A model generated the notes under the pieces. The model worked only from the letters and a program-made list of their open reading frames with translations. It did no database searches and was not told the DNA's origin. From Chamaecyparis obtusa (taxonomy: Eukaryota; Streptophyta; Pinopsida; Cupressales; Cupressaceae): a DNA stretch of 64,000 nucleotides. Position numbers and translations under genes: made by a program. Below are positions 12,481 to 25,137 of this stretch, one piece after another (position 1 is the stretch's first letter; each line of letters opens with the position of its first letter). Location: NCBI GenBank assembly GCA_027943335.1, contig BSBK01005144.1, positions 272,001 to 336,000 of the forward strand. Reading direction: 5' to 3'.

Positions 12481-13967
12481 TGATGAACTACAACTGATTT
12501 GGAATCTGATTGAAGAATATGTGATTTAAGATCACTAAGAAGTTGTTGATTAGATATGTAATATGATTAAATCAGTATTATGTTGTCATTGATGTCAACT
12601 AGCTTGACAACAGTTATCTTGTAAGTTACTATACCGAAACATCTAAAGAAAGGTGAAAGAGATGAAGAACAGAGAAATATACATGAGGAAGATGTACATT
12701 TCAGATGAGGAAAAGGAACACATTGAGTAACTTGTTGATGAGTCTATGACCTTATGATATTGACTTTATTATGTTGCATTCATCTATGATGAAGAATAGA
12801 GCTGAAAGACACAAAGCATTGTTGTTAGTAAATGAAGCATTTTAGTATACACCGATGAAGTGTAGTGTATACCGAGCATAGTGTTAATTGAGCCTATGTT
12901 CACCAATGCATTTCTTTGTTAACCAAGTAGAACATAATGAATTAAATGATCTTGAATTTAGCCGATAAGATTGATGAGCTGGAAAGTGTATGAAATTGAG
13001 GTAACAGATAATGTTTGTTACAAAGATCAACAACTAACATAATTAAAGGAAGATCTAATGGAACAGATTGAAACGTGTTATTAACACATTAGCCGAGGAA
13101 AGTTTGAAGTAGCAAAATCAATGAAGATGATTAAGCGGAAAAATTTGATGGACAAGAAGGAAATGGTTTACTCATCTATATAAGAGGCTGGAGATTTCAT
13201 AGTGAAAATACTGGAAGAATAAGATACTGCAGGATTATCACGTGAACAAGTTTTCATGCATTTTGATCATACTGGTTACTAAGAACCGAGCTGCAAAACA
13301 ATTACCAAGCTACAAAGAGTAATTACCGACGGACAGTAAGTAGATACATTGTTGAATCTAAAGTGTAATATTGATCAGAAAGATTTGTAAGAGCTAAATA
13401 TTGATCTGTAATCTACAATTGAAGTTGTATTAAGGAAGATCATTTATTGTTACATATTTAACCATTATATATAGTCAAATCTCTTAACCGAGTGGACTAA
13501 GAAAGTCTTATTATGTATCATTCATAGAATGAACATCATTATCCTGTCAACCCCATAGTGAATGCTAGTTGGATGATAACTACTGGTCTAAAATCCTCTA
13601 ACAAGGTCATACCTAACAGTGTGTTTGTAAACCTTTAACAAGGTTGGGTCTTCACCGACCTCACTTTAGAAGAGTGAATATTTTTGGGTTGCTGGTCCTA
13701 GGTGGTTTTTCCCTTCACACGGTTTCCACGTTAAATCTCATGTGTTATGTGTTGATTGTGATATTTGTTTGTTATCATATTTTGCATGTTACATGTTTGA
13801 TTTGATCGGTAACTGTTATAAGTTTAGACTGATAATCGGTAAAAGTGCAGACAGTGAAAGTATTTAATGTTTATCGAGTAGCAGAAGTTGAAGTATTTGT
13901 TTTGGATTATACATTTTGATGTGGGACACTGGATAACTGATTCACCCCCCTCTCAGTTATTCTAACA
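12481..13967 (+). repeat. 5' LTR of outer copia
   Basis: The LTR starts TGATGAACTACAACTG and ends TTATTCTAACA, so it has TG...CA termini, and is 1487 bp long. It pairs with the copy at 53190-54672. In the first 255 or so aligned bases I count about 16 differences, suggesting an old insertion. It contains the promoter and RNA processing signals of the element, which I could not place exactly. Confidence 0.93.
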
Positions 13968-13969
13968 AT

Positions 13970-13981
13970 TGGTATCAGAGC
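13970..13981 (+). other. Primer binding site, initiator Met-tRNA type
   Basis: TGGTATCAGAGC lies 2 bp after the 5' LTR. This is the standard plant copia primer site, complementary to the 3' end of initiator methionine tRNA, where minus-strand DNA synthesis starts. Confidence 0.95.
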
Positions 13982-14031
13982 AATGGTTGCTTAGAACATA
14001 GTTTTAAGGACTTCAGCACAAAGGTCTCAAA

Positions 14032-14201
14032 ATGTATAAGAGGGAAGTGCCAAGACTGAACAAAGAGAACTTTGCAATATGGAAAAGCTAGATGAAGTTG
14101 CACATATCTAAAATTGGGAATTCTACACTAGAACTAATATTGAATGGCTAAATTGAATTGACCCCTGGTCCCTTAACTCTTGATCAACTGAAAGACAAGC
14201 G
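14032..14201 (+). pseudogene. Outer copia gag, N-terminal piece
   Basis: The first ATG after the primer site opens a frame reading MYKREVPRLNKENFAIWKS, followed by a stop where the family has Arg or Trp, then LTPGPLTLDQLKDKR. This agrees with the N-terminal half of copia Gag (NF..WK..M block). The frame is cut after KDKR by the 28.5-kb insert and continues at 42702. Confidence 0.8.
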
Positions 14202-14229
14202 GGTATGTGCAAGATCATGAGGGGCCAAA
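14202..14229 (+). repeat. Left 28-bp terminal inverted repeat
   Basis: The segment starts GGTATGTGCAAGATCATGAG and ends GGCCAAA. It is perfectly complementary to 42667-42694. Homology beyond 28 bp is weak, though both sides carry a CCAAAAGTG..ATGAAAA-like sequence slightly further in. Confidence 0.85.
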
Positions 14230-14345
14230 AAGTTGTGATGTGAAAAGTATTCACTTTTCACTCATCCAAAAGTGCATGAAAATGCTTGTTGACTTTTTAG
14301 TAGGCCTGGGTGTCAATACACCTGGGAAAACTTGACACCAAAGCA

Positions 14346-14390
14346 CAGGCCTAATCGGGTACCCGATAATATTGAGTACCCGATAACTGT
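14346..14390 (+). repeat. Subterminal GGGTACCCGAT motif, left copy
   Basis: AATCGGGTACCCGAT, a short AT spacer, and GAGTACCCGATAA form a near-palindromic pair about 150 bp inside the left end. Related copies are at 24963-25003 (plus orientation) and 41824-41860 (minus orientation). Subterminal repeats of this kind often bind transposase; that role is inferred here. Confidence 0.65.
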
Positions 14391-14681
14391 GGCATAAATC
14401 TGAAACCCCCGAGCCCTTTTCTTCATTTCTTTCCACATTTTTCTTTGCCAAAATGGCTTGATATATCATATACCTAATATATTTTTGGATACCTGATTTT
14501 GGAGACATCAAATTTGACTCCCGAGCATATTCGATAAGTAATTAATTGTATATTTTTATTATTTTATTTCATTTTCATGCTAAATGTAGCATTTTTTTTT
14601 TAAAATAGGGTTTTATATTTATATTTGTAATAATATATGAAATTAGATTGAAATTTAGATTTGTTTTTTATTTAATCAGGC

Positions 14682-16839
14682 ATGGCTGACAACAATGATG
14701 AAAATAACCCTCCCGCACCAAATAACGATCCCAAAAACAATCCCCCATATCTAAACCCTAAATCTTTACAAGATTTGATACAAGAAAATTTGGACACAAT
14801 ACGAGGTTTCCAAAACATGTATCAAAATATACCTACATTAGGTCCCATGCTTGCCACACTAAATATAATTGTTGGAAATATTGACACACTCATGCAACAA
14901 CATAATATTGCTCTTCATTGGTGTGATGATATGCACGCCCAATTTGATGACGGGCTTGGCCATGATGGGATTGTGGCCCTTAATATAACTAAGGAAGATA
15001 TAGTTGCCTTTTTTGTCAATCCTAAAACTGGAATACCAATTGACCCCAAAAAGCCCAAATTATCAATAAAATGGTGCACAAATGAAGCAATGCGCACAAA
15101 ATTTTGGGATCGCTAGTGGATGGTTTTTGATAAACCACCCCATAGCAATTTGGAGGTCCCATTTTATTTCATTAAAAAAATGTATGCTAAGTTTGTGCTT
15201 GGTCACCATGTTGATTATTGGAGTATGAGGCCCAACATGGGCATAGGCAGAGGAGCTCCTCAGACTAGGCCATTTTACCAATGTTGAAAGGCCACTACCT
15301 TTGTCCCCCCCACTAATGTCACACTCCCTCCTCCAGTGCAGCATCCCGATATCATTGTAGAGGCTGCCTCACAGACTATTAGAGCCATTCATTTACTAAG
15401 TGATCAGTTGATCACACAGACCAGGTTAGTGTTGCCTCCTGTTGTGGATGATGATGGCGCATTGACATCTTGTTAGAGTTCACATGTATGTGAACCCCAT
15501 ATGTGCATTATGTGCAGGCATATGTGCCTTGGACCGCTTACTGATTCTGATACATATCAGTTTCATGTTATTGATGAGAAGGATATAGGAGATGCAACTA
15601 TAGAGGCTACAACACCTCATGGAGCATCTACATCTCATGAGAGTACTCTGGAGGTGCACGCAAAGCCATTGACTCCTATTGATACGGTAAGAGTAAACAT
15701 TATAAATAAATTTGTCACATGACTTATTTAATTTAAAAATAATTTATTTAATTAGATTAGTTTTAATGATTGCATGCACTTATGTATATATATTTTTTCC
15801 ATTTATATGTTCAGTCAATGACACAGGAGGAGGTGAGATAGGTGGATGAGTCCACACTTTCGGCCATTTCATTTGGCCTTGATGACTATACAGTATATTA
15901 TAAATTATGTACCCATTAGTTTTTTTTATATCATTTGGTGTACATGCTTAAATCTCTATCAATTAGAGAAATAAAACTCATACATTTACTTATATATTGT
16001 CATCTGATTATGTTCTTCCAGGGTACAACCGATGTCAATGGGGGGCACGAGGGGGTTCCTTCATCAAATGTCAACAAAGGAAAGGTAGTTAATTGTTTAA
16101 GATTAATTATGCATGCACATGTATGCCACTTGTGTGTAGAAATAAATATTTTACTTGCACTTTATTGTATAGGGTGTAGCTATTGATGATGTCCCGACAC
16201 CTTATTAGTAGCGTAGGGTTACAGGCATCTCGATTCAGAGTGATAGCCCGATTGTACGTAGACTTTTACATATTGTTATTTGTATTTTGTAACCAAGGTT
16301 GCTATGATGAAGTACAATTATATATAATTGACAATCTTTTTACTCTCATAGGTTACTCCGAGTGTGAGGGAGGGCCCATGAGAATCTTTCATATCTTTGT
16401 TGACCTAGCCCACCATTCTAGAGGAGGGATCATCAGATGTAAGTTTTAATTTTAGTTCAATCAATTTGTAATTTTATTATGCTATCATCCTATTTTGTAG
16501 ATTTATTACTCTATGTTTCACCACTCTACTAATCTCATTATTGCAAATATATATTTATAGGTCATAGTTGGTATTGTTGGCATGGTCCCTTTGCTACCCA
16601 AGACTTATGCTAGGACACCTATTCATGGTAGGTGACCAAGAGACTAGGTACATATATTTGTATTTAGTTATAATTTTAATTAAATTAGTGTTTGAATTAT
16701 GAACTATATATATATATATGTACAAATCATATAAAGTAAGCAATCTAACTTGGGTTTGAACTCATTTTTTATGCAGGATCAATTAGAGCCCAACACTTCT
16801 TCAAAGAGGCTACATTTTGATGATCCCCCTATGGCATAG
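14682..16839 (+). pseudogene. Multi-exon gene of unknown function in the 28.5-kb element
   Basis: The first exon starts MADNNDENNPPAPNND, is Asn/Pro-rich at its start, and is open for 144 codons to a TAG at 15114-15116; readable protein continues in the same frame to a GTAAGA donor at 15687. Likely exons follow, each with an AG acceptor and GT donor: from 15815, 16022-16084, 16174-16253, 16352-16438, 16561-16627 and 16777-16839, the last ending LHFDDPPMA and stop. I recognise no domain. It is convergent with the transposase gene at 22016-24821 and may encode an accessory protein of the element. Internal stops (15114, 15475, 15839) show decay. Exon limits are by eye. Confidence 0.6.
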
Positions 16840-17346
16840 GATGTAGTTTTAGTTTTGTGGTCATTTAGAGATGCCACTTTGCACATTTTGAGATGGCATA
16901 TATGCCACATTGTACACCTTAAAATATTGATTTTGTAGATATTTTGAAATGGCATGTGCCATATTTGTATATGGAGATACTTTTCATAGATTTGATACTT
17001 TGTATATATAGAACATGTTCATTTATATGTTATATTTGCATCATCTTTTGTATATACATATTTATTATTCATGTTTATGGAATTGAATGGTGAAGTTATA
17101 TCTTGACTATGATTATCATTATGATTGAAATTATATCTTGTTGAAGTTACATTTGTTTTTCTTTACTCTAGAATACCCTGTTCATGGAGCTTATTATGTT
17201 TGAGGTTTAACTTCTATAGATTTCCTATGTTCTTATGTTTCATACCATTATATATACTCACTTGAGCCACTTAGTACTACATTGTTTGAATACTATGTAT
17301 ATACTCACTATGTATATAAATCATCATAATGGGGTCACCTGAGTCA
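16840..17346 (+). other. Spacer after the plus-strand gene
   Basis: AT-rich DNA containing no coding sequence that I can support. It probably includes the gene's 3' untranslated region. It carries the left copy of a 34-bp direct repeat (17188-17221) that reappears after the 358-bp array. Confidence 0.5.
17188..17221 (+). repeat. 34-bp direct repeat left of the 358-bp array
   Basis: AGCTTATTATGTTTGAGG and following bases recur at 21542-21575 with one C/T difference. The two copies bracket the 358-bp tandem array, suggesting that the array expanded between duplicated flanks or inserted with a duplication. Confidence 0.75.
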
Positions 17347-20300
17347 TAAAAGATTGTTGCCCAATCATGCTTAGTGCACCTTAGGGTCACTTGGATCGAG
17401 TGTGGTCACGAGCATTCCAATGACTCCGTGGGTGAAATGAGGTTGTCACTGGTGTTTACCTAGCCAACTGGAGCTGATGGAGTAGATGGTTCGATGCAAT
17501 GTCAGATGGTTTGAAAGATACACTATTGAGCCACTTTCAACTGACCCTCACTGCAAGTTTTGGCATCGACTGAGATCGCCTTGCCAAATGCAAACAAAGT
17601 TGAATCACCCAAAACTAAGAGAGGTTATAGTAGACCTTGGAAACATGATCCCATAGCACTTGACAGTTTGTCGATACCTCTCATGAGCTCCAAGATACGA
17701 GCCCCATAAGATCACTGCCCAATCGTGCTTAGTGCACCTTGGGGTCACTTGGGTCGAGCATGGTTGTGAGCTTTCCCGTGACTCCATGGGTGGAACAGGG
17801 TTGTCACTAGCATTAACTTAGCCAACTAGAGCTGATGGAGTAGACGGTTCAATGCCAAGTCAGATAGTTTGAAAGATATGCTACTGAGCTGCTTTCAATT
17901 GACCCTCGCTGCAAGTTTTGGCATCGACTGAGATCACCTTGCCAAATGCAAAAAAAGTCGAATCACCCAAAATTGAGAGAGGTTATAGTATACCTTAATA
18001 AAAAAATCCTGTAGCACTTGATAGTTTCTTGATACCTCTCACAAGCTCCGAGATACGATCCCTGAAAGATCGCTGCCCAATCGTGCTTAGTGAACCTTGG
18101 GGTCACTTGGGTTGAGCATGGTTGTGAGCATTCTCGTAACTCCGTGGGTGGAACGGGGTTGTCAATAGTGTTTACCCAGGAAACCAAAGCTGATGGAGTA
18201 GATGGTTTGATGCCAAGTCAGACGGTTTGAAAGATATGTTGCTGAGTTGCTTTCAATTGACCCTCACTACAAGTTTTGGCATCGACTGAGATTGCCTTGC
18301 CAAATGCAAATGAAGTTGAATCACTCAAAATTGAGAGATGTTATAGTAGACCTTAGAAACATGATCCTATAGCACCTAATGGTTTGTCAATACCTCTCAT
18401 GAGCTCTAAGATATGAGCCCCAGAAGATCACTGCCCAATCATGCTTAATGCACCTTGGGGTCACTTGGGTCGAGCGTGGTCGTGAGCTTTCCCATGACTC
18501 TGTGGGTGGAATGTGGTTGTCACTAGAATTTACCCAGCCAACCAGAGCTAATGGAGTAGACGGTTCAATGCTAAGTCAGATGGTTTGAAAGATATGCTGC
18601 TGAGCCACTTTCAACTGACCCTCACTGCAAGTTTTGGCATCGACTGAGATCACCTTACCAAATGAAAAAGAAGTCAAATCACCCAAAACTGAGAGAGGTT
18701 ATAGTAGACCTTGGAAACATGATCTCATAGCACCTAACAATTTATCAATACCTCTCACGAGCTCCAAGATACGAGCCATGAAAGATCATTGCCCAATCGT
18801 GCTTAGTGCACCTTGGGGTCATTTGGGTCAAGCGTGGTCGTGAGCTTTCCCGTGACTCCGTGCGTGGAATGAGGTTGTCACTGGCATTTACCTAGCCAAT
18901 TGGAGCTAATGGAGTAGATGGTTTGATGACAAGTTGGACGGTTTGAAAGATATGTTCCTGAGCCACTTTCAATTGACCCTCACTGCAAGTTTTGGCATTG
19001 ACTGAGATCGCCTTGCCAAATGCAAATGAAATCAAATCATCCAAAATTGAGAGATTTTATAGTAGACCTCAGAAGCACAATCTTGTAGCACCTAACAGTT
19101 TGTTGATACCTCTCACGAGCTCTGAGATATGAGCCCTAGAAGATCACTACCCAATTGTGCTTAGTGCACCTTGGGGTCACTTGGGTCGAGCGTGGTCGCG
19201 AGCATTCTCATGACTCCATGGGTGGAATGGGGCTATCACTAGCATTTACCTAGCCAACTAGAGCCAATGGAGTAGATGGTTTGATGCCAAGTTAGATGAT
19301 TTGAAAGATACGCTGCTGAGCTGCTTTCAACTGACCCTCACTGCAAGTTTTGGCATCGACTAAGATCGCCTTGCCAAATATAAATGAAGTTGAATCACCC
19401 AAAACTGAGAGAGGTTAGTGTAGAACTCTAAAACATGATCTTGTAGCCCCTAATGGTTTGTTGATACCTCTCACGAGCTTCGAGATACAAGCCCTGAAAG
19501 ATCATTGCCTAATCATGCTTAGTGCACCTTGGGGTCACTTGGGTCGAGCGTGGTTGCGAGCTTTCCCGTGACTCCATGGGTGGAACAAGGTTGTCACTAG
19601 TGTTTACCCGACCAATCAGAGTAGATGGAATAGATGGTTCAATGCCAAGTCAGATGGTTTGAAAGATATGTTGCTGAGCTGCTTTCAATTGACCCTCACT
19701 ATAAGTTTTGGCATCGGCTGAGATCACCTTGCCAAATGCAAAAAAAGTTGAATCACCCAAAACTGAGAGAGGTTATAGTAGACCTCAAAAACATGATCTT
19801 TTAGCACCTAATTTTTTTTCAATACCTCTCACGAGCTCTGAGATATGAGCCCCAGAAGATCACTACCTAATCGTGCTTAGTGCACCTTGGGGTCACTTGG
19901 GTCGAGCATGGTCGTGAGCATTCCCGTGACTCTTTGGGTGGAACGAGGTTGTCACTGGTGTTTACCCAGCCAAATGAAGCCAATGGAGTAGATGGTTCAA
20001 TGCCAGGTCAGATGGTTTGAAAGATATGCTGCTAAGCCACTTTCAACTGACCCTCACTGCAAGTTTTGGCATCGACTGAGATCACCTTTCCAAATGAAAA
20101 TGAAGTTGAATCACCCAAAAATAAGAGAGGTTATTGTAGATCTCAAAAACATGATCCCATATCCCCTAATAGTTTCTCAATACCTCTCATGAGCTTTGAG
20201 ATATGAGCCCTAGAAGATCACTACCCAATCGTGCTTAGTGCACCTTGGGGTCACTTGGGTCGAGCGTGGTCGGGAGCTTTCCTGTGACTCCATGGGTGGA

Positions 20301-21470
20301 ATGGGGTTTTCACTAGTGTTTACCTAGCCAACCAAAGCTAATGGAGTAGATGGTTCAATGCCAAGTCAGACAGTTTGAAAGATATGTTGCTGAGCCACTT
20401 TCAATTGACCCTCACCACAAGTTTTGGCATCGAATGAGATCACCTTGCCAAATGAAAACAAATTTGAATCGCCCAAAACTAAGAGAGGTTATAGTAGACC
20501 TTGGAAACATGATCTTTTAGCACCTAATGGTTTTTTGATACCTCTCACAAGCTCTAAGATACGAGCCCTGAAAGATCACTACCCAATCATGCTTAGTGCA
20601 CCTTGGGGTCACTTGGGTCGAGCGTGGTCGCAAGCTTTCCCTTGACTCTATGGGTGGAATGGGGTTGTCACTAGCATTTACCTAGCCAACCAAAGCTGAT
20701 GGAGTAGAAATTTCAATGCTAGGTTAGATGGTTTGAAAGATACGTTGCTGAATCGCTTTCAACTGACCCTCACTACAAGTTTTGGCATCGACTGAGATCG
20801 CCTTGCCAAATGCAAATGAAGTTGAATCGCCCAAAAATAAGAGAGGTTATTGTAGACCTCAGAAACATGATCCTATAGTACCTAATGGTTTTTCAATATC
20901 TTTCATGAGGTCTGAGATATGAGCCCCAGAAGATTGTTGCCCAATCATGCTTAGTGCACCTTGGGGTCACTTGGGTCGAGCATGGTCACGAGCATTCCAG
21001 TGACTCCGTGGGTAGAATAGGGTTGTCACTGGTGTTTACCCGGCCAACTATAGCCAATGGAGTAGATGGTTTGATGATTTGAAAGATACGTTGCTGAGCC
21101 ACTTTCAACTGACCCTCACTGCAAGTTTTGGCATTGACTGAGATCGCCTTGCCAAATGTAAACGAAGTCAAATCGCCCAAAATTGAGAGAGGTTATTATA
21201 GACCTCAAAAACATGATCTTGTATCCCCTGATAGTTTTTTGATATCTCTCACGAGCTCCAAGATACAAGCCCCAGAAGATTATTGCCCAATCATGCTTAG
21301 TGCACCTTGGGGTCACTTGGGTCGAGCGTGGTCACGAGCGTTCTTGTGACTCCGTGGGTGGAATGGGGTTGTCATTGGCATTTACCCGGCCAACTAGAGC
21401 CAATGGAGTAGATGATTCAATGCCAAGTCAGACGGTTTGAAAGATACACTGCTAAGTCACTTTCAACTGA
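17347..21470 (+). repeat. 358-bp tandem repeat array, about 11.5 copies
   Basis: The landmark CAAGTTTTGGCATCGACTGA occurs, with substitutions, at 17554, 17912, 18270, 18628, 18986, 19344, 19702, 20060, 20418, 20776 and 21122. Nine successive intervals are exactly 358 bp, and the last is 346 bp owing to a 12-bp loss near 21076. The copies differ mainly by C/T and G/A changes. Short open frames of 60-73 codons recur in each copy, but 358 is not a multiple of three and stops recur, so it is not a coding repeat. It lies between the 3' ends of the two convergent genes. Confidence 0.95.
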
Positions 21471-22015
21471 CTGTTAGTGGTATGTTTGAAATTTGAACTG
21501 TGAAACTAATCATGATTAAGCTTGTGAAATTTGAACTGTGAAGCTTATTATGTTTGAGGTTTAACTTTTATAGATTGTTTGAAATGATAAAAAATAATAT
21601 CCTTAAAGCATTATAAACAACAATCAAACATGTAAGAATTCAAACCATGCAAATGACATAAGTAAATGACATGTAAGATCCCTTCTTGGCACCATTGGCC
21701 ACCCATACATGATTTTGGTCATAAGTCCTTATCAAGAGTTTTAGGACATTTAACTTTTAAATCAAATTGATTGTTACAAATTACCATTATAGGATTCATA
21801 AGATCTCAATTAACCATTAAGGATCCTTTTGTCCTTCTATCTCTGATTGGATCCATGGTGACCGTAGGCATCTTCATAGGTGCTCCTGCATAAGTTACAA
21901 TCCACATACAAAACCAAGTTTATTGACTCAAAATACAATCTAAGAAAGGTGAAATTAATGTATTGAAATTAAGCTTAATGAACTTAGAAAATAATGCACT
22001 AAGTTAACTTATTAC
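21471..22015. other. Spacer between array and transposase gene
   Basis: The spacer is AT-rich with no gene visible. It has a local duplication of GAAATTTGAACTGTGAA (near 21488 and 21526) and the right copy of the 34-bp direct repeat (21542-21575). Confidence 0.6.
21542..21575 (+). repeat. 34-bp direct repeat right of the 358-bp array
   Basis: This is the partner of 17188-17221, with a single base difference. Confidence 0.75.
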
Positions 22016-24821
22016 CTAGTCAAGTGTTCCTGAAGGGTCATCTCTTTGCTTCAAGGTCTCCAATAGTGCTTCATGATCAATAGTACTAATAGTCCAAAGT
22101 TCTTTTGTCTTTGGTCTTCCTTGATGCTTTGACAACTTGACATTTGTTTCTATAACAAGGTGTGAATACATGAGAATAGTTTTGTGCTTCTCATAGTCTT
22201 CAAATGCGGGAATTCCATTCTTTCTAATCATGTATGTTCATAGCCATGTTCCCACAACAATTGAACTAGTAGGATATGTGAACCCATCATCATCTGTCAT
22301 CCATTGTACAAGCTTATGTTTACCTTGTACACAATGTGCTAACCAATAATCTGACCTCTCATCATTCCCCTACGGTGCAACCAATGCAAAAACATTTCCT
22401 TGCGTCAGAAGATCTGAAAGATGGTCATAGTTGACTAAAGTGTCCATGTCATCATTTTTTATAGAGAGTGTCAAAGATAAAGGAGTTAGATACTGTGGAA
22501 CCCATGTATCCACCCACTCACTTGACTTGCAATGATCCTAATCATACTAAAAACACATGGGGAAAAATCAAGCCAACTCTTGTGTCCAAATGGTCCATGT
22601 ACTACTATTGGAGCTTTGGAATGAATGCATTTTTTAAGAGTCTTTCACTATTTGACAATCCAATCTATCTCCTATAGTTCCCTCCTCAACCAACCAAAAG
22701 AATGTATGCACTGTAGAATCAAGAGTTCCCCCCTATGACAATGCTAAAGTACACTAATCAACAATAGAATGAGCATCAAAAAGTACAACACCTAAAATCC
22801 TGAATTGCTCCTTAACTAGAGCTCTCTTCACACATGCACCTGCTCCATCATGCTCCCCTTTCCCATGCCCTGACTCAAAAAAACTCCAAATATGAGGTAC
22901 ACCTCTCCCCACATGCATTCTACACAACCAATAAAACATTTTGGCATTCTTAAATTGACCGGTGCAATTATCTGACCAAATGAGATGCCTATCCATAGCA
23001 ATACCATTTTCCTACAAGAAGTCAAAATAGTTCTGGAAACAATGTTGAACAAACTCATGAGAGTGAGAGCTGTCATCACTCATATAAAAATGGTATTCTC
23101 TAATTATCTTTCACTCATCTTTTGTGCTATTAGGAGAATGTCTATATGATGTGTACAAAAATAGCAACCTGAATGGAATTGTAATATTGAGCTTGAGTCT
23201 CATTTTGGGGCTACAATGTATAGTTCTCCGCAACGTCTACAATGGATATAATAGTTCCAATGGGGAAAGTGTCCTTACATGTCCTGAATTGTTGATCCAA
23301 CCATTGAGACCTGTGACTATGCCTTGCATACTTGTAAAAAAGATTTTTCTTGAAATCTAAGATAAAATCAGCAACATTGTATTCTTTTGCAACTAACTCG
23401 CATCTAGAGCCTTCACCTCCACTCTTCAATGTATATTTCACCCTTTCATATACCTTTTTTTGGACGAGTGTCTTTCCAAAATTGTGTTCCAAACCCTCAT
23501 GAAAACATGTTCTAAACTTGGACAAGCCACCACATTTTGAGAACTTGGCATTTAAGCAATCTTTTTTATAAAATAAACAACCATCATCTCTATGACAAAA
23601 AAATTGATCTAGCAAGTCTCTTGATGATTTGGGAAGACCACTTGCACCACAATCCTCTAGCATTTCATTAGTATGCAAAGTAGAATGAATGGACCATAAT
23701 AATTCATGATGCATTGAAAACTCAACATGATATTTGCAACAACATGTATTTTGAATCTTAAGGGGTACACAATAAAATGGCTTCACAGATTCAAAAGACC
23801 TTTGTGATATTTTCAATGTTGGATGTGTCTCACAAAAATTTTTATACAACATTGTTTGACTTACCTCCACATAATGTTTAGGATGTGGAGTGCAGTCTCG
23901 ATTTCCAACTCTCAACTTCAAGACATCCTTCACATTTGGTGACACTCTTGAGTTAGCATCCCAAAATTGTTGAATTTCATCCTTGACAACATCTGTTAGC
24001 TTCTTATCAAAATGTGGAAGTCTCCCACCTTAAGCCCATGTATCAATTTGAAGCGGATCATCAAGTCTTTCTCTTCTTGCAAGTGCTCTACCCAAAGTTT
24101 TATGGTCTATATTGAAGTCAACATAAGTTTGTCTCATCAAACGAGCCTTTTTCAACTGATGACTTACTAAGGAGGTTGTAATAATCCTCCGAGAAACTCT
24201 CTTGTCTTTTTATCTACTAGTCTTCCCAATGCTATTGAGAGCATTGAAAAGATTCTTCACAATAATGGTATTTATCTCCATTTTTTTGTTCACACGAATC
24301 TTAAATTTCACAAGCACAGGTCTCATCTTTTGCATCTTTAACAACTGCACAAAAATTTGACATTGCTCAACCAATGTCTTGTTTCCAAAAAATTGATCAT
24401 AAAGTCTTGAAGCCCACAACCTAACAGTTCTATGTGACCTCTTTCCTTCCCAATTATTCATAATGTTCTCCTCAATTTCAATTAACCATTTAGGTCTTCC
24501 TGAAAGCCCCGAATTTGAAGTTTGATTATCTTTATTGCAAGGGACTTCATTTCACATATAATTTGGAGATGTGTAACGTTCATGTGGTTCTTGTGCAACA
24601 TTTTCATTCCCGAAGTCTACATTTTCAATCTCCATCTGTACATTTTCAAATTCAACATCCTCTTCACTTACAACTACATTTACAGGGTTTGATTGATTAA
24701 TGTTTAACATACCCTCTCTCCTTCTTCGATGATTTTCCTTATCCTTTTCCCTATATGCTTGAATTTCTTCATTCGTCAGCTTCCTCTTGTGTTTAGCCTT
24801 TCGACGACTGCTACTTCCCAT
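22016..24821 (-). pseudogene. DDE-like transposase gene of the 28.5-kb element
   Basis: The minus strand reads almost continuously for about 930 codons from MGSSSRRKAKHKRKLTNEEI, a basic start. A Lys/Arg-rich middle and a Cys/His-rich block (CCCKYH, 23760-23720) follow. Then comes a likely catalytic core: VDVAENYTL (first Asp), FYMSDDSSHSHEFV, WSDNCTGQFKNAK (second Asp, near 22980) and SGHGKGEHDGAGACVK (acidic residue, near 22860). The C-terminal part has DYWLAHCVQGKHKL and ends TLKQRDDPSGTLD. The DNC.GQ.KN pattern resembles large uncharacterised transposon proteins found in many eukaryotes; I cannot name the superfamily. Several in-frame stops (near 24549, 24207, 24032 and after 23211) show decay. 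Introns are not evident. Confidence 0.7.
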
Positions 24822-24962
24822 GGTGAGACCACAAGTCGACAAAAATCAAACAATGGGCCCCAAATCACTTTTTTTTTTTTTCTGTAACGCGTGAAAAAAG
24901 TATAAAATCTCATGATTGTCTGTTCTGTGGGGACAGGGAATATTTTGGTCAAATATTACTTG

Positions 24963-25003
24963 TCAAAAATCAGGTATCCGATTTCATATTGGGTACCTGA
25001 TAT
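24963..25003 (+). repeat. Subterminal GGTACC motif, middle copy
   Basis: AATCAGGTATCCGATTTC followed by ATTGGGTACCTGATAT matches the layout of the motif at 14346-14390. It lies just upstream of the transposase start, where the end of a smaller original element could be expected. Confidence 0.55.
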
Positions 25004-25049
25004 TCCTAGGTAGATTAAAAAAAAGGTGGGAGCAAATGAAAAAAATTAA

Positions 25050-25102
25050 ACTTTTACATATATTAATGTATATAATATATATATATATATATAAGAGGCA
25101 TA

Positions 25103-25137
<35 letters not shown>

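Noticed and set aside
14193..14203. An 8-9 bp target duplication beside the 28-bp inverted repeats (CAAGCGGG against TAGGCATG)
   Set aside because: Only about half of the positions match, even when CpG decay is allowed for. This is too weak to call.
18634..20645. Recurring 60-73 codon frames (MAS.EITLPNE...) in the 358-bp array
   Set aside because: The unit is not a multiple of three and each frame stops within the unit. There is no continuous coding potential.
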